Below, piece after piece: positions 44,271-58,619 of a stretch of DNA of 64,000 nucleotides; the stretch's first letter is position 1; each line of letters starts with the position of its first letter. The DNA comes from Archegozetes longisetosus (Eukaryota > Arthropoda > Arachnida > Sarcoptiformes > Trhypochthoniidae). The stretch spans positions 13,654,220-13,718,219 of the forward strand of contig JAEMBT020000001.1 in assembly GCA_018873245.2 (NCBI GenBank). Reading direction: 5' to 3'. The notes beneath the pieces were generated by a model. It had not been told where the DNA came from and made no database searches. It worked only from the letters and a program-made list of their open reading frames with translations. The translations under genes were made by a program, and so were the position numbers.

Positions 44271-47236
44271 TTACTCTTATGCATAAGAAGAAAGTCCTCA
44301 ATATAAGAGAGGTATTATCAAAATGACTACTTTAACTATTGTTTGCAATCCGCCCTCACCTGCTAGACCGTCATCAACATCATCATCATTTTCATAGCTA
44401 TCCCATCGCTTTCTCACTACTAGTTGTTCAATACATATAACAATGAAAATTTCTTTGCTATTCGCTCTATGAAAAATGTTTCTCAATTGTAGAAAATATT
44501 CTCTATCTTTAACATTCTTCTTCTTATTAGACGTACAATTATTTCTACGATCCACTTCTGATATTCCTGGAATTGTTATTTGTTTAGTCATATTTATGCC
44601 AAAGTGTTTTCAACGTTTTCCGCTTCGATTAAACTATTAAATTACTTTAATATTTGCCAAAATAATAGCTTTTCAGTACATTTTCGTAAACTCCTATTAC
44701 GAAAATTAAATTCAATAATCTATTCTCAATAATATCTTAATAGAAGCTATATCTGTAAATTGTTTTCTAATGTATTATTGGGTAATTTAAAGTTTGAAAT
44801 ATATGTTTCATTTCTAACGTTTTCGACAACATTTTTACCATTTAAGTTAAAAGCAATGGAGAGCATAATCGTATCGAAATTTCCTGTTTATAAATTATAC
44901 CGTACTAGTAGTTGAATACCAAACGTTAAAGCTAGAATTTAAACCATATTAAAATGTCTTTTATTGTCCAATTTCAGTAAAAAGTAGGACATAAAGAGGC
45001 TTAAAAAGTAGTTAATTTGAAAGCCAGTAGAAATTGATGTAAAGTATATGTGATTCCCACTCAACATGTATGACAATAAACCTGTAGTTTGCATAAATTT
45101 CAATCATTTAGAATGAATAACAATTAGAAGCTTATGATAGGCTACTGATTTTCAGAAATATGTTTAATTCGATTGAAGTTTTTACACTAAATTTTCCATT
45201 AAGTAAATTGAAAATTCATTTATTCCTTGACATATCGTATCCTGGTGAATCGTATATGTTTTGCATTTTTAAATCGCGGAAAATATCATCTAAATCGAAA
45301 TAATCGCTCACAAAACAAAGCGATACAGCCAATGATTTTCGAGCTGAATATAAATTGAGCTCTTAATTAGATGAGTGGGAGCTTTGATTTAGTCGAAAGG
45401 AGTGCTCAAATAGAAATTTCATATGAGTTTGTGCTGAGCACTAATTGCGTGACTAAAACATTAGGCCTAAACTGCGGCAATAACTATCTAATTAATCATT
45501 AACTCACTCATTCAATTCAGTCATATTGAAAATAATTAATAATATTTAATTCAGTACTCAATGAAATTATATTCTTGTCTAGAATCCCACTCTTATTCTG
45601 GAAAAAATACTTGACTTAATCTTTGAAATTGAGGTCACAATTGGATAAAAAATTTTTAAATATATAGCATTAAAACGTAATAAGCCTGAAGTTTTGTCTC
45701 TTATGATAAATGTTGAAAATCTGAAGGGAAGCACAAATTTAAATAACTTATTCTTCATGAATAAATTGCATTTAAATGTTAGAAAACTTATCCCAAAGTT
45801 CAATAGAGAAAAAATTGTTTTTCAATAGTTAAGTTCAGTAAATATTATGCGGTTTTCATGATTTGAACCGAAGATTTGAGCTGAAGATTTAGAAAACTAA
45901 GTACTAATACTTTTGTCCTCTAAGTTAACTTAATTGAGAAAATAATTGATTAATATTTAATACAATTCAGCACACGTTTATCTGTTACTCTAAACAAAAT
46001 ATAAGTGCTTTCGGGATAGATTATACAAAAAAGAAACATTAAATTATTTTTATTTATGTGATTCTACCCTCAAAAATAATCAATTATATTTAAGTCTATG
46101 TCAAAACAATCTTTTTTAATATTAATTTTTCAGTCAATTTAGTCAAATTTGACATTTCGATTTGCAAGCTAACAATCAAATCTAAACATGTTTTAATATT
46201 CAAGTCATTTACACTAATATTTACTGGATACTTCTGAATACTTCTGAATATTTCTGGATTAAGACAAAATTGATATTTGAATATTTAGAAAATTCAATTT
46301 CTAAGAGATTAAAATATTAATCTTCCTATGAGCCAAACTAATCAAATTGAAAGCCACAGACAGATAGTTAGAAAATAACTTGTAATCTAGTGAATAAAAA
46401 ATAGAAATATTTTCTAAGGGGTTATTCCCTCATTTACCAGTTGACTAAAGCGCTTATAAGAAAATCTGTTCAAACAACAGCCAATCGAGCGGATAAAATC
46501 ACTTATTAAGCCTTTGAATGCCAGCTTCTGATTAGAGAAAAAAGTTCGGGAAATAACCTAAATAAACATGGAGCTCATTATTAACAGAATCTGATATGGG
46601 TTATTAATGTTAACCATTTTCCATAATAACAAATATTAAAATTCTTTCAAGATCTTCAGCTTTTTTATCTATTCAAAATAAGTTTTAATATATGCCATTA
46701 TGATTAAGAACTTTACAACTCATTCCATGTAAGGTCTAAGAATATCATTGATAATAAAATAATTTACATAATAATAATAATAAGTGTTTAAAGCCTTGAA
46801 AATCGTTTATGACTTGGCTTTAAATCTGCATATTTAACAAATAAAGTCTGAAAAACTAACTAAATCTAAAAGAAGAAATAAATGAAGTGCAAAACCATTG
46901 GGTTTGTACCAGTGGTCAGTTACAAAGGGCGCCAATAAGTCGAAGTTAAGATAAAAGTAAAGATTTGAAAGCGGTTGAAAAGCGTTTTAGTCAATGTTAT
47001 TTCTAGTAAAGTGCATCACTTAGTATATTGTATATACTCGTAGGTGTGTTGTCACGATTTTGGCCCTAACCATAAAAAAGATAATACAATACACGGTATC
47101 GTATCGGCAATAATCACTCACGACATTCTCCCACAACTGATGATCATACTGTACATGAACACAACTATTATATTATACCCGAAGTATATTTGAGTTACAA
47201 AAGAGAAGAGGGAGAGAATTAGAGAAATGTTGAGAA

Positions 47237-47241
<5 letters not shown>

Positions 47242-47291
<50 letters not shown>
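47242..47291. repeat. (GA)n microsatellite
   Basis: About 24 GA dinucleotides, followed by a short (GT) run at about 47297-47308. Frames on the minus strand here (Ser/Leu strings) are artefacts of the repeat. Confidence 0.95.
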
Positions 47292-47292
<1 letters not shown>

Positions 47293-49120
47293 AAAGTGTG
47301 TGTGTGTGAGATGTGTGCAAAGAGAGACAATAGCAAAACGGGGATCAGTTGTGGGCGATAGTAATACCACTTCCGTTTAGGTCCCAAATATTAGGGCCAG
47401 ACTTGTAATTAGTGTCGTTTATGTTTTGGAAGCGCTTCTTGTGGTTTTCGGTTTAGCGTATGGGCTCTTTTCTTATTGAGAAAATGGTACACTTGCTGAC
47501 TGTCACTCTGTAATCAACTTAATGCTTACCTTCTATTCGCTATTTTCATGGGCTTTGGCTCAGGTTTTTCTTCTTCTTCTTTCTCTCGCTGACTATTATC
47601 CACTTTTACCGACATTTGTCGACAAATTGTCTGTGAGCTCTAGCAAGTGGTCAACATTTAATAAATACTATAATTTTGGGAACACGAAAGAATATAATGC
47701 ATAAAACATGTATAATATATTGTAAACTTTAATGTTTGGGACAATCTCTTGCTCTGAGTTTGCTCCGAGTCCTTACAAAACAATAATCTTTATTTCTACA
47801 AATAATCATTGTGTAGAACAACAATAAAAACTTATATTTTCTACTCGTACTAATACTTATTACGGAAAAAAGAGAATTAGCTTCAAATCAGGTTTTATTA
47901 CTGTAAAAGATGCCGAAAATGCGAATATATGTTGAAAGATAGCCGTTTAGTTAGCGAAGGCTTTCTCGAAACTTATTGGTCTTATTATTTATTGTTCAAT
48001 TTGAATAATTATTTCTAAATTGAAATTAGGTTTGCTTTCGTGCTCTCTTTTTGTTCTTATTCTTCTTCTTCTCCTTCTTATTCTTCAAACTGCATTTCAC
48101 GCAAACGTTTTCAGATAATTATTAGGAACTTGCGATTAAAGAAAATGTTTTTGCATAATATCGCATGTGTTTAACATAATATGGGTTGGAGTCTTAACTA
48201 ATTTCTTGTCTAATTTTATTCTAAAGCATGATGCTTGGATTTAAGACTTTGAATACTTTAGAGAAAGATTGCAATTTTTGCAAGTTCAAAGTTATTTCTC
48301 AATTATCTCTTGTCAAATATTTGCAAAATCTTAAATTGAGGGTAAATTTGAGTGATTAAAGAAATATTTTCTCATGAAGTCGACGACTAAATCAGATCAA
48401 ATAGAAGTTGAATAAAAAGTTTGAAAAGATTTGAATCAATTGAGAATAACTGTTGCACTAAAAAACAGAAATGAAATGCTGGGTCTGATAGTTAGTCTTC
48501 AAAAAGATTTAATTAGAAAACTTAGATGACTTCTGCTGAACCTATGTCGAACAAACCATTAATTTCTAATCACAAAGTTTCACTCTTTTTCGGCATTCCC
48601 GAAAACATTAAATCAATCGGCATTTTAGTCATTTGGAATACAAATCACTTGCAATGAGTTTCAGGTTTAACAATATTGAAGTTAGGCTTTAGCTGCAGTG
48701 AGTTTAGCAATTAGTTGCCCTTTAAGAAAACAAGCAGTTAATAACATTAACTGAACTGAGGGCACACTTTGTGAGACGAATTTCTCGCATTTCGCTAACT
48801 TTACACTTAGCCTCGAGTGAAAACTCTTTCTCTCCTCTCCACTGAGCACAACACAAAACATACGAAAAACACAATTAACAAAAGAAGATTGAAGTGCGAA
48901 ACCCTATTATTAAAAGCTATCTATGCTTTGATTATATGTAAACCGCTTATAGAAAAAATACGAATTAAATCTATTAAATTGATAACAATGTATAAAGAGA
49001 AAGAGAAAGTAAAATATGCCATCAGTTCACTGTTTGGGAGTTTTGAGAGAAAATTTAGGACAAAAACTACTTTTTTAAACGCAACTGTTATTTATGTGAT
49101 ACTTACGCAAAGTAATGTTT

Positions 49121-49121
<1 letters not shown>

Positions 49122-49169
<48 letters not shown>
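49122..49169. repeat. (CT)n microsatellite
   Basis: About 23 TC dinucleotides between the odd-skipped-like genes. Confidence 0.95.
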
Positions 49170-49171
<2 letters not shown>

Positions 49172-50820
49172 TTAAAGGAATAATCATTTGAAGTACTGAA
49201 CAGAAGTCATAGAGAGGCCATTGAAAGTCATAACGCATTTCTTAGGAAAAGTAATTTAGACTTACTTTTCAAGTCTTAAGGCTCAATAACAGGTAGCGAT
49301 TTCTTGCGCTAAATATTTTCTGTGGCGGATAAAAATAACTGAATTGAAAAGTTTTCTCTCAGTGATTAATTAGTGTTAACTCTATGTTTAGTAAGAATTT
49401 ATTTTTATTCGTTTTTCTGTTTTGAAATATTTATTTTAGTAAATCAAGTGTTTATTTACCGAACATTTTAAATTATCTGAACATCTCACGCCAAAATTTA
49501 TTTTACATTGCTAAACTTTTCAAAACTTTTCAAAACTTTTTAATCCTATAAAATAGATTTATCTCCTTTTAAGTAAATAAAAACTTCTTTTTTAACTAAT
49601 AGTCTAATTCATGAGTTATTGCTAACTATTAATAGTATTGCAAGTACTGAAAATCTTAATCATTTTCGTGACAAGTGCGTGACTTTAACGTAGAGCAACG
49701 TAAGCAAAAGTGTTGAAAATTCAATAAATTTGACCAACATTTGCATTTGCTTTTGTAAAGTTATCTCATAAAACTTTTCTACCCATGAATAACAAATTTC
49801 TAACTAAACGATGTTTTACATTGGAAAAGCAGCTCTTTTTCTAATTTCTATTCAGTTCAAGTGAAATGAGCGCACGACAAGTCTATTCTTCGATCAAAAA
49901 TAAGTTTTCAGTAAGAAAAGCACGGTATCAAGGCAGTTTCAACAATTGCCTGATATCGAGTTTTGTAAACAGTGGCGGACCCAATAACTTCTAACAGTTT
50001 AATTTGGTAGCTTTACTGTTAGGACTAAATTAGCCACTGGTTCCGTCACTCGCTCAAATACAATCAATATTGAAAGTAGTTGCGATTGTTAGACTTGTAG
50101 ACTAGATAACTTCTTAATTACACAGCACACCTGTCACTCTGTTATCTCTCAACCGAATTTCAGCACAAAAGTAAGAGATATGAAGTCGAGGTCGACGAAG
50201 TTTTAGTCAAATATGAGTTTCTAACTTTTTCGAGTTAAAAATGATAAAAATGATAAATTTTGGCGCGAATCACATGTCGATGAAGTAAAAGAAAAAACGT
50301 TTGGTTAAAGTTGATTTTATGTTAAAATCATATAAACAGCGACATTAATCAACTAATTATTTTTCTAATTATATTTTCAAATTGATTCGTGTTTTAAATC
50401 ACTTGAATTTATGTCAAAAATCATAAACAAGTAGGAGATTACGCACAAGTGCTGTCATTTGACTTTTGAATAAATAAATTATTTTTATTAAACGTTTTTT
50501 CTGTAGAAAATAAAAATCAAAACCAGCAAAAATTGGAAAAACCGCTGTTCGGAAGCGATATGCGAAAATATCATAATCAAGAAGTTCTAACAAATCTACA
50601 AACGATTAAATAATAAATAGTAAGGAAAAACAAGTTGAGATTAAAACGAACAAAATCACAATAATCTGGACACTTAATGTGGTAATCAATGTGGTAATTA
50701 GAAAATGTTTAGAACTACTACTACATAGACCTCTAGTACAGCATTAACTCAGGAGTTTTAGCATAACTGGTAATCATTAGTTTAATATATCTCACACAGA
50801 ACTGCATTTATAGTAAACGA

Positions 50821-51072
50821 TTGGCAATGAGTTTCGTAACTAAAATAATATATGATTTAAGCGAAGAGTGCTTTGAAGTCGTGTTTGAATTTGGAAATCC
50901 CCAAAACATAAAGAAGGCATTTATAAAAGGGCTGTTATTTCCTTCCTTCACAGAAATTGCATCATTAAATCAAAATAGAAATCAAATACCAATAAAACAA
51001 TCAAAATTCAAACCAATTCAGCCCATAATAAGAGGAGGAATAGTAGTGAAAGCTCAAAGAGGAAACCACTGA
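50821..51072 (+). CDS. Hypothetical 83-aa ORF (doubtful)
   Basis: Frame MAMSFVTKIIYDLSEECFEV...GIVVKAQRGNH with mixed amino-acid composition and no low-complexity bias. There is no recognised domain, promoter or splice context. It borders a GC-rich patch beginning near 51130. Chance remains the simplest explanation. Confidence 0.15.
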   Translation: MAMSFVTKIIYDLSEECFEVVFEFGNPQNIKKAFIKGLLFPSFTEIASLNQNRNQIPIKQSKFKPIQPIIRGGIVVKAQRGNH

Positions 51073-51129
51073 GCACGTCATTAATTAATGCACAGATTAT
51101 TGTCATAAATCATTTACAAAACTTTGTTG

Positions 51130-51480
51130 TCGAATCTGAAAAATCAGTGGCGGTTCGTTTTGTTTGATGGCTGATGTCGGGCGCCATCGGAGGGCCACTC
51201 AAGACACGACCCCAACCGATCGGAAGGTGGACACGATCACGCATTGAGTCCGATCGGCACACTATATGACCAAACGCTTGCTCTCAATTGACAGGCTATG
51301 TTTTGGGCAGTGAGTTATTAGGAACTGTTGCAAAGAGAGAAGTTATCGCCAAGCAGGTCTTCTTCACTTGACTTACTCTCTATTCTTGTCTCACTGAGTC
51401 TTAAGGGCGGAGAAGAAGAGTTTTCTGTGAACGCTTTGTCGCTCTGAGCGAATGCCGCAAACCTTTTATAAAGGGCTAAA
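51130..51480. other. GC-rich unique patch in AT-rich intergenic DNA
   Basis: About 350 bp with words such as GATGTCGGGCGCCATCGGAG and GACCCCAACCGATCGGAAGG, clearly different in composition from its surroundings and without a long open frame. Candidate promoter, untranslated exon, non-coding RNA or enhancer; nothing decides between these. Confidence 0.3.
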
Positions 51481-52220
51481 CTTTACAAATATATATATAT
51501 AAGTATTGCTTATTTGCTTGAGCTAAATAAATATTTAAAAGGGGTTTATATTATAAAAATATACCACACTTCTAGTCATCTATAACTCACTACAGACTTA
51601 ATACACCAGTAAATAAATATCTCTTCTCATACTTCACTTTAACAAATCAGTTATTTATAAGTCTATGGCTATTAGTTTGTAATAAACACTTTGAAACTCC
51701 TCAACAGATAATATATAACTTATTGAATAGTTTTGCAAAACTTTCTTTTGCTTCTCTCTAAGTTTTGGTTATTATTATCGGAAAATTAGCAATAAATACA
51801 AACTGGAAATGATTCACTTTTACTTCTAGTCATATATTAAGGTAGAGAAAAACGATCGGAACCTAATCTTTAATCATAATTCAAATGATTAAAAGCTCAC
51901 AATTTAAGACACGAACAAATTGTTCTATTGTTAGATAAATCTAAGAAAATCTAACCTAAATATATGATACTATTGTGGATTATTTTAGCCTTATTTGGAG
52001 AATTATTTTTAAAGCCAATTCAGTCAATGCTAACAGTGTTGAGAACGCATTGAGTTCGGTGAAAGGCTTTCTCTGCCAATGATTGTCACTTTGATTATAG
52101 TGTTTCTCGATCGCCATCAAGAGTGTTATAATTCATTTCTTTCGCTCTAAGACTTTCGTACAGCAGTTGTTTTTGAGCAGAACTTTATGAGTTTTATGAA
52201 GCAGATATTTTTCTGGGCAT

Positions 52221-52265
52221 AAGAGGGGGTCACAAGGGGGTCATAGGGGGGTCACAAGGGGACCA
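52221..52265. repeat. GGGGTCA-type short tandem repeat
   Basis: GGGGGTCACAAGGGGGTCAT, then AGGGGGGTCACAAGGGG: about four imperfect units with runs of G. Confidence 0.75.
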
Positions 52266-54460
52266 TAGTTTGTGTCGAAGGTTAATTGTAGTGTTGCAAC
52301 TGAAATGCAATCGTAGAGAACAAAAAATAATACACCTTTAAATGGTATATAAGTTAAAGAGAACCAAATAAATAGCAATCATTCTAACTATTATTGATTT
52401 TACTCTACAATCACAGACCCAACAATTGCAAGCTTAAGCACTACTGCTACTGTTTGACATCTACAATTGGCTTGCTGCTAATCGCATTGATCTGGATATC
52501 AATAAATGAAAGTCTGATTCTTTCTCAACTTATTGTTGTTGTTGTCTATCCCAATGTTTGACTTTTGGTAGTCCACAGAATGGGTGGAGGACCGCAAAAG
52601 TATTTCTCTGTTATACATATATACATTTTCTTTGTTAAGAGCTCTTAAACACCAAAATAAGTTTTAGCCAAAAAATGATAATTGCTAGGTATTGATGGCG
52701 CAAATATTTCTCGACATATACGCTCTATAGAGAACTTAGACTTTTATTTTCTATATTTTCTCTCTTTTGATCCCGGAATCAAAATTGATGCTAAACCTTA
52801 AGAGACCGCTGAGGGACAGAAGAGGAGCAGCACTAAAGCTGAACCACAAACTGAACCAAAGTTGGGTTAAAAGCTGCGGACTTCTTGCGGCTAAATGTGC
52901 ATAACTTGTAATTATCAGTTGAGAAACAGTTGGCATTTTAGTAACAGTGCGTTAACTAAAAAATGCGAGCGAACGAACAGACTTTTCTCATGAAACCAAA
53001 GATCGGTATCGATGATATTCGCCATCGCTTGAAGCGCAAACCGCTAGAGCTTTACTCGATTATGATGTGCTTATGATCACTATGTGGTGGTCTCTTTTGC
53101 ATAGATTGCTTTGCGGGTTCTGTTAGCTGCGATCAATTTGCTTAACAAATTTTGTTTTTATTTATACATTCCTTTGCATAATACCTCCATCTGCAATTAG
53201 GCATCTCTCCACTGCGACTCACTTTTCTCTGAAAACAACTCATTTAACTAAACACATGTTTTTTCAGCAATTATTTAAAGAGTGAAAATTGTCTCGAATG
53301 CAAATATAGTGAGCCTTCAGCTCATAAATGAGTATAAATCCGGGATCGAAGAGAAAAGTTAAGCGAAAGCTAACCTCAATATTATGCATGACATTAAATA
53401 TTCATGAATTGGTCGATAGAACGCAATTCATATGAGATATATGTAAACGCTTTCATCTATTCTTAGTTTATGGGACGAGAAATGCGTACCTTTTCATAAA
53501 TAATAGTTTGGTGTCATATAAGAATGTTAAACACCTCATCAAAAGGAAGTATTTCGTCAATTCGAGGATCTCTTTATGCAATGTTTTGTGCACTGTTTTC
53601 TTGCGTAAAACCACCTTGCTCATTAATTAAAAAATAGTTTACTAATTACCAAATTTTGCTCCAAGTCAAGGATAGAGTTTGGGTTCTCATAATAGATTCG
53701 CTTTTATAATAGCCGTTAAAAGTCTTAATTGTTGCCGAAGTTACGACTGAGCTCGAAAATCATAAATTGATTGATTAATAATTGAAATCAAAATGAAGAG
53801 CTGGAAGAATGGATAGCAGCGTTAAATGGTTAGGTGTGAAGGTCTCAGTGATGAAGTTGGGAATTGATGAACTCATAAGAGCTGTTAATAAGTAAAGCGC
53901 GCATATATCAGTCGTGATTATTTCATTTTGTCTTCACAGCGGGTCATCAAAACCTATTTCAGCCCAAGACTAGTCTTATTGTGAATATAAATAGTGGTGA
54001 ACTGTTAACGCCCTTCTCATGCCATTGCAACAGATTATTAACAATGCATTAATTGTTCAAACATTTACTTTTTTCACACTTTCTTTTGGTTTTGCAAAAA
54101 AACGTTTTGATATCTCAATAGGAAACACAAGAAAATAGTTTCAAATAATTCTCAACTTTTAAGTTAATGCAAAGCAGAAACTGTTGCGCAAAACTTATTT
54201 TCTGAAACGACTTCTTCAAGAAAATAATTCAAACATTTAAAGTCATGAAAAGCGAAAGAATGTAATGAATTAATGCATAAGATTTCAATAAAAAGCGATT
54301 GGGTTTAAAAGCCGCCACTGTTTTAAAAGAGGAACCGCTACCGAAGAGTGAGTAAAGGCTTTTTTAGAGGCCCTCTACTTATTTCAAATGCTAAATCATA
54401 AGTGATACTCATATTAAATAAATCAATAGCTTGTCATTTATGGCTCTTCACAGTAGCCAA

Positions 54461-54580
54461 CAGTTCAGAGCCGATGCAATTCAACAGTTCAGAGCCGATG
54501 CAATTTAACAGTTCAGAGCCGATGCTATTCAACAGCTCAGACCCGATCCAATTCTACAGTTCAGAGCCAATGCAGTCTTA
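54461..54580. repeat. 24-bp minisatellite, five copies, in an open frame
   Basis: CAGTTCAGAGCCGATGCAAT plus four bases is repeated five times. In the frame 54402-54746 the unit codes NSSEPMQF (then NSSEPMLF, NSSDPIQF, YSSEPMQS). Substitutions keep the frame open, but the rest of the frame (hydrophobic, Leu/Phe-rich) is not recognisable as a protein. Confidence 0.85.
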
Positions 54581-55633
54581 TGCAGAGCTCAGCTCCAGTC
54601 ATAAGCCATTTCTATTTACATTTTTATTGATATGCATTTTTCAACCGCTTTTAAACCCTATTTTATATTCTCTCTTAAGACCTCTTCTTTTTCATTATTG
54701 TTCAGAAGGTCTGCACGAAAGGCATACCAATTGCCGAAACATTTAAGACTTTAGTCTTCTTTAAAGAAAACTAAACTTTATTTTTATTGCAATCTCTTAA
54801 CCGCCAACGTATTAGCCGTGAATAGTATTTATTATTTTATTTTTTCTTTGATAGTGATTAGCATTTAAGTAGTAATTGTACGACTATTTTGCTCTCAAAC
54901 ACTTATTTCCCACGACTTTGTTTCTCTCAACAGAGCCCTGTCTTAGAGCCCTTGTCTTAGAGCCTATGTCTCACAGAACACACCATTTAGTGCGCTATGT
55001 CTTCAAGATATTCCTTTACAATATTGTATAGCAATAAAAAATGCGAGACTTGTCTGCGAGCAATTCACCTAAAACTGGAATGCAATCCACTTATGAATCT
55101 TCAACGAAGTTTGGCATCTTTTAGGGTGCGGAGTGTCTTATATATAGAACGAGTGATACATCGAGTCATTCATAGTCAGTGATGATCATTACAGTCGAGT
55201 ACTCATGAGAATTGGGACATCAAGTGTGAGCGAGCCCTTTCATGGCGTCAATTATTTATTTCTCTCCTAACAATACTCATCTGCACTAATTCGGGTCGTT
55301 ATTATGAATAATTAATCAAACCTTACTCAGAGCCTGCGCTTCGTATCGTTGCATGTACTGTACTTTTTATGCCTTTCTTGTCCCGAGTCTCTTATTCTCT
55401 ATTTTTAATTGAACTCTTCCTTCATGATCAACAATACGAACGACTCCTCGTACAAAGCAAAACATCACTTTTCAGACCTTTGAAGAAAAGATGATTTCGT
55501 GCACAAAATAGATATTTTGACATTTACTGACCTAAAGTTGTCTGTTTTGTAATTGGGGTTGGACTTGAAACGTTTTCGGCCTGAGAATAGAATTTCTGAT
55601 TATATTCTTTTATGTTTGTTTCTTGCATTCTGC

Positions 55634-55715
55634 AACTATACAAAAGTTTACAAAAGTTTACAAAAATTTACAAAAGTTTACAAAATTTACAAAAGTTTAC
55701 AAAAGTTTACAAAAC
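55634..55715. repeat. 11-bp tandem repeat (TTTACAAAAGT)n
   Basis: About seven units of ACAAAAGTTT/ACAAAATTT in tandem. Confidence 0.9.
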
Positions 55716-58619
55716 GGCTCATTTTTCTGCTCAACTCAATTGTTATAATTCTAACGGATTTGTGCCCAACAGTTATTATCAAATAAAATAATCTCCTTAG
55801 TTCCTCTCAGCAATTACACGTGTCTTCAGATTTATCTAATTGGAAGTAATTAAAGTTCATTAATTTGTTTAATGCCCTTAATTGACTTATACTGAAATTT
55901 GAACTTTGGTTGTATAGACAGGCGATTAATTGGGAAAAAGCAAAAATAAAAGATGCCAAAACTAGTGATCATTTCTCTAATGAGCTATTAGTTGATGAAT
56001 GTTGCGGCAAATGAGCGACAATTGAGTTAAGAAGTGAAGTTGAATAAAAGAAAATAATTTCTCTTTTTCAAGTCCTTAAATGATTCTAAAGTATAAACAC
56101 AAAACCGATACATCAAACGTTCAGTTAGAAAACTAATTACTTACACGTCAACAAATTTCATAAAAATAAAAGTTATTCTCTCCAGGACTCTAAAAGTCGA
56201 TAAACTCTGTACTCAACTATTTTTGTTAAATCAATTAATTCCAGAAAATAGAAATTGATTTAACAATTTTTGTCTCTTCTCTACTTCCGAGAAGTGGTGA
56301 AGTCCTGAAGTCCTGAAGTCCTGGAATCCTGAGAACTTTTCGACAAAACTAAAAGAGAATATCTCTTTAGAAGCGAGTTGTGTTTTTAGATAAATTATTA
56401 ATTTGAATGCGACTCAGGACATAAAACGTTTAGGATTTAAAGCAAACGTTTTTGATAAGCCTTAAAAGATTTCTACGTCGAATATCTGTACCTCTTTGAG
56501 TCTGTTTTATCTTTTGGTCGTTTTGAATAATAATTTAAATCAAATTAAAAACATGTATTAAAACTACATTAAAGAAGTTTAAGTTTTAATCTCGAGAACT
56601 TTTGCTAACTTTGTAAAGATTGTAAATATTCTCAATTAGTCAATAGATAATAATCTTTGATTTTCGGGTAAATTTTGAGTCTTCTTATAATGATTTGGTA
56701 TCACTTTTTCTGATCTAATGGTATGATAAGTGAAGATAAAAGTTAAGAAATTGAATTTGAATCTTCAGAAATCTGAACTCAAGGATAAATTAACAACAAG
56801 TCGATAAAAGTATTTATTTGAAATCTTGAATAATTCAAAGTCTGAAAAGACAATAGACTTGAAATAGTTTAGTGAAGATTTGAAGAATTTGTTGGAATGA
56901 ATTAAAGAGTGAATCCGTGATTGAAAAATCAATTATTTTCTGAAATACAAATCGCTAATTAAAACCTCTATTGCCAGTAATGATAAACTTGTATTGACTC
57001 GAAAAATCAATTAAAGATAAGAAATATTTCGAGTGTATTTCCCATAAATAGGAATTTCTATTGACTCGAAAACAATAGTAAATATTTGGCGGTAGTTTGT
57101 CTGAACTTCTTCAGTAATTCATCTGAACTTCTTCAGTAGTTTTAAAAATTATTGATAATAGAAATAAATATTTATAAAAGTGGAAAAAGGAGTCAAAAGT
57201 TTCTAAATTGATTCAGGGATGGGATAAGAAATAATAGATTTGGGAATAAATTATGGAAAAGCAAACAATTAAATGGAAAAATAAATTCACTCTCGATTTG
57301 CACTTTGAAACCAACTTATAGTAAGTCGTTGTTTATATTGTTATATCTCTCCAGCAAATAATAATCAATAGATATGCGACTCTTTAATGGGTTAGAAATT
57401 TCTCCACACTTTACAAAACACTCTTTATATCGTTAATTATATTTTTCAAGTACTTTATTGTGAAATGTGTTTAAATTTCAGTCATAATTGCCTATTAGTG
57501 GGGAGATCTCTATAAACAATAGATAGCTGTGTATTATGAAAATTGTTTTTCCTATTACTGTATACATAACTGATTCCTCAAACATATTTCTCAGACATTG
57601 TCCATAATTTAGTAAAGAAGACTTCCTTTTATTGGCAAATCAAAAAGAAGCATAAGTGAGCTTTAACTTAATTTCTCCAGGAAAGTCGAGATAATAGCAC
57701 CTTGGACAAATTATATTATTATAAAAATCAAATAATAAAATGTGAACATTTTCCTTAATTAAACGTTTATTTTAAGCTTCAATTTAGAAGTAAGAGGATG
57801 TTTTGGTTGAACTTGAAAAATAAATTTACAAACTAATTGTCATGTAAATTGATGGTCAAAATGGTGTCTCAAGTTGTTTTAACTTATCTTAAGTGCTTAT
57901 GACCTGATTTTCAAGTGCTAAATCTTTCGAAATGAAGTTTGCTTAGAAGTTTTTGCTTTTGTTTTGTAAAATTAGGTTTAATTAGTCATTAAAACTAATT
58001 ATACGAACATTAACTTAAGATCAAATCCAATGCTTATCCAACAATAACTAAATATTCAAATTGAGATGAAAGTGAGTTACAAGGAAACCATTCGAAATAA
58101 CAGTTATTCTAATTAAACGTATGATACTTTGTTTTGAAACCTTTTTTGTGGCTTAATTAAACTTTCTCTGGAAGTAGAAGTTTATATCATTGAATAGATT
58201 AGCGTGTAATTTAATTATGAAATATTCGGAAAATTCCTCTAATAAATCAACAGTTAAGGTCATGTTTGGACACCAGCTTTACATAAACCATATTAAAAGG
58301 AAACAAATAAAAGCGTACTCTGAAAATGATTTTCCTGTAATTCAATTGTTATGAAAAGTAAAGGGAAAGTGTTCCAAACAGTGTCGTAGTTGATTGCAAA
58401 AGTTTGTTCACTAATAAATGCAGGCATTAACTAAAAAGTGATATGCATTTAATAATGAATTATAAAGTTAGATAAATTTCATGCCATCACTCAATAATTC
58501 ATTAGAGATGGCATTACACGAGAGTATAAGAGATAAAAGAACTAAAACAACATCTAATCAGAAAGAAATAAAAAGATTTGAGAAACACACATAACAGCAG
58601 TTTAATAGCATTGATCGCA

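Noticed and set aside
47118..47387. Two overlapping minus-strand frames with long Ser-Leu strings
   Set aside because: Produced by translation of the GA/CT microsatellite.
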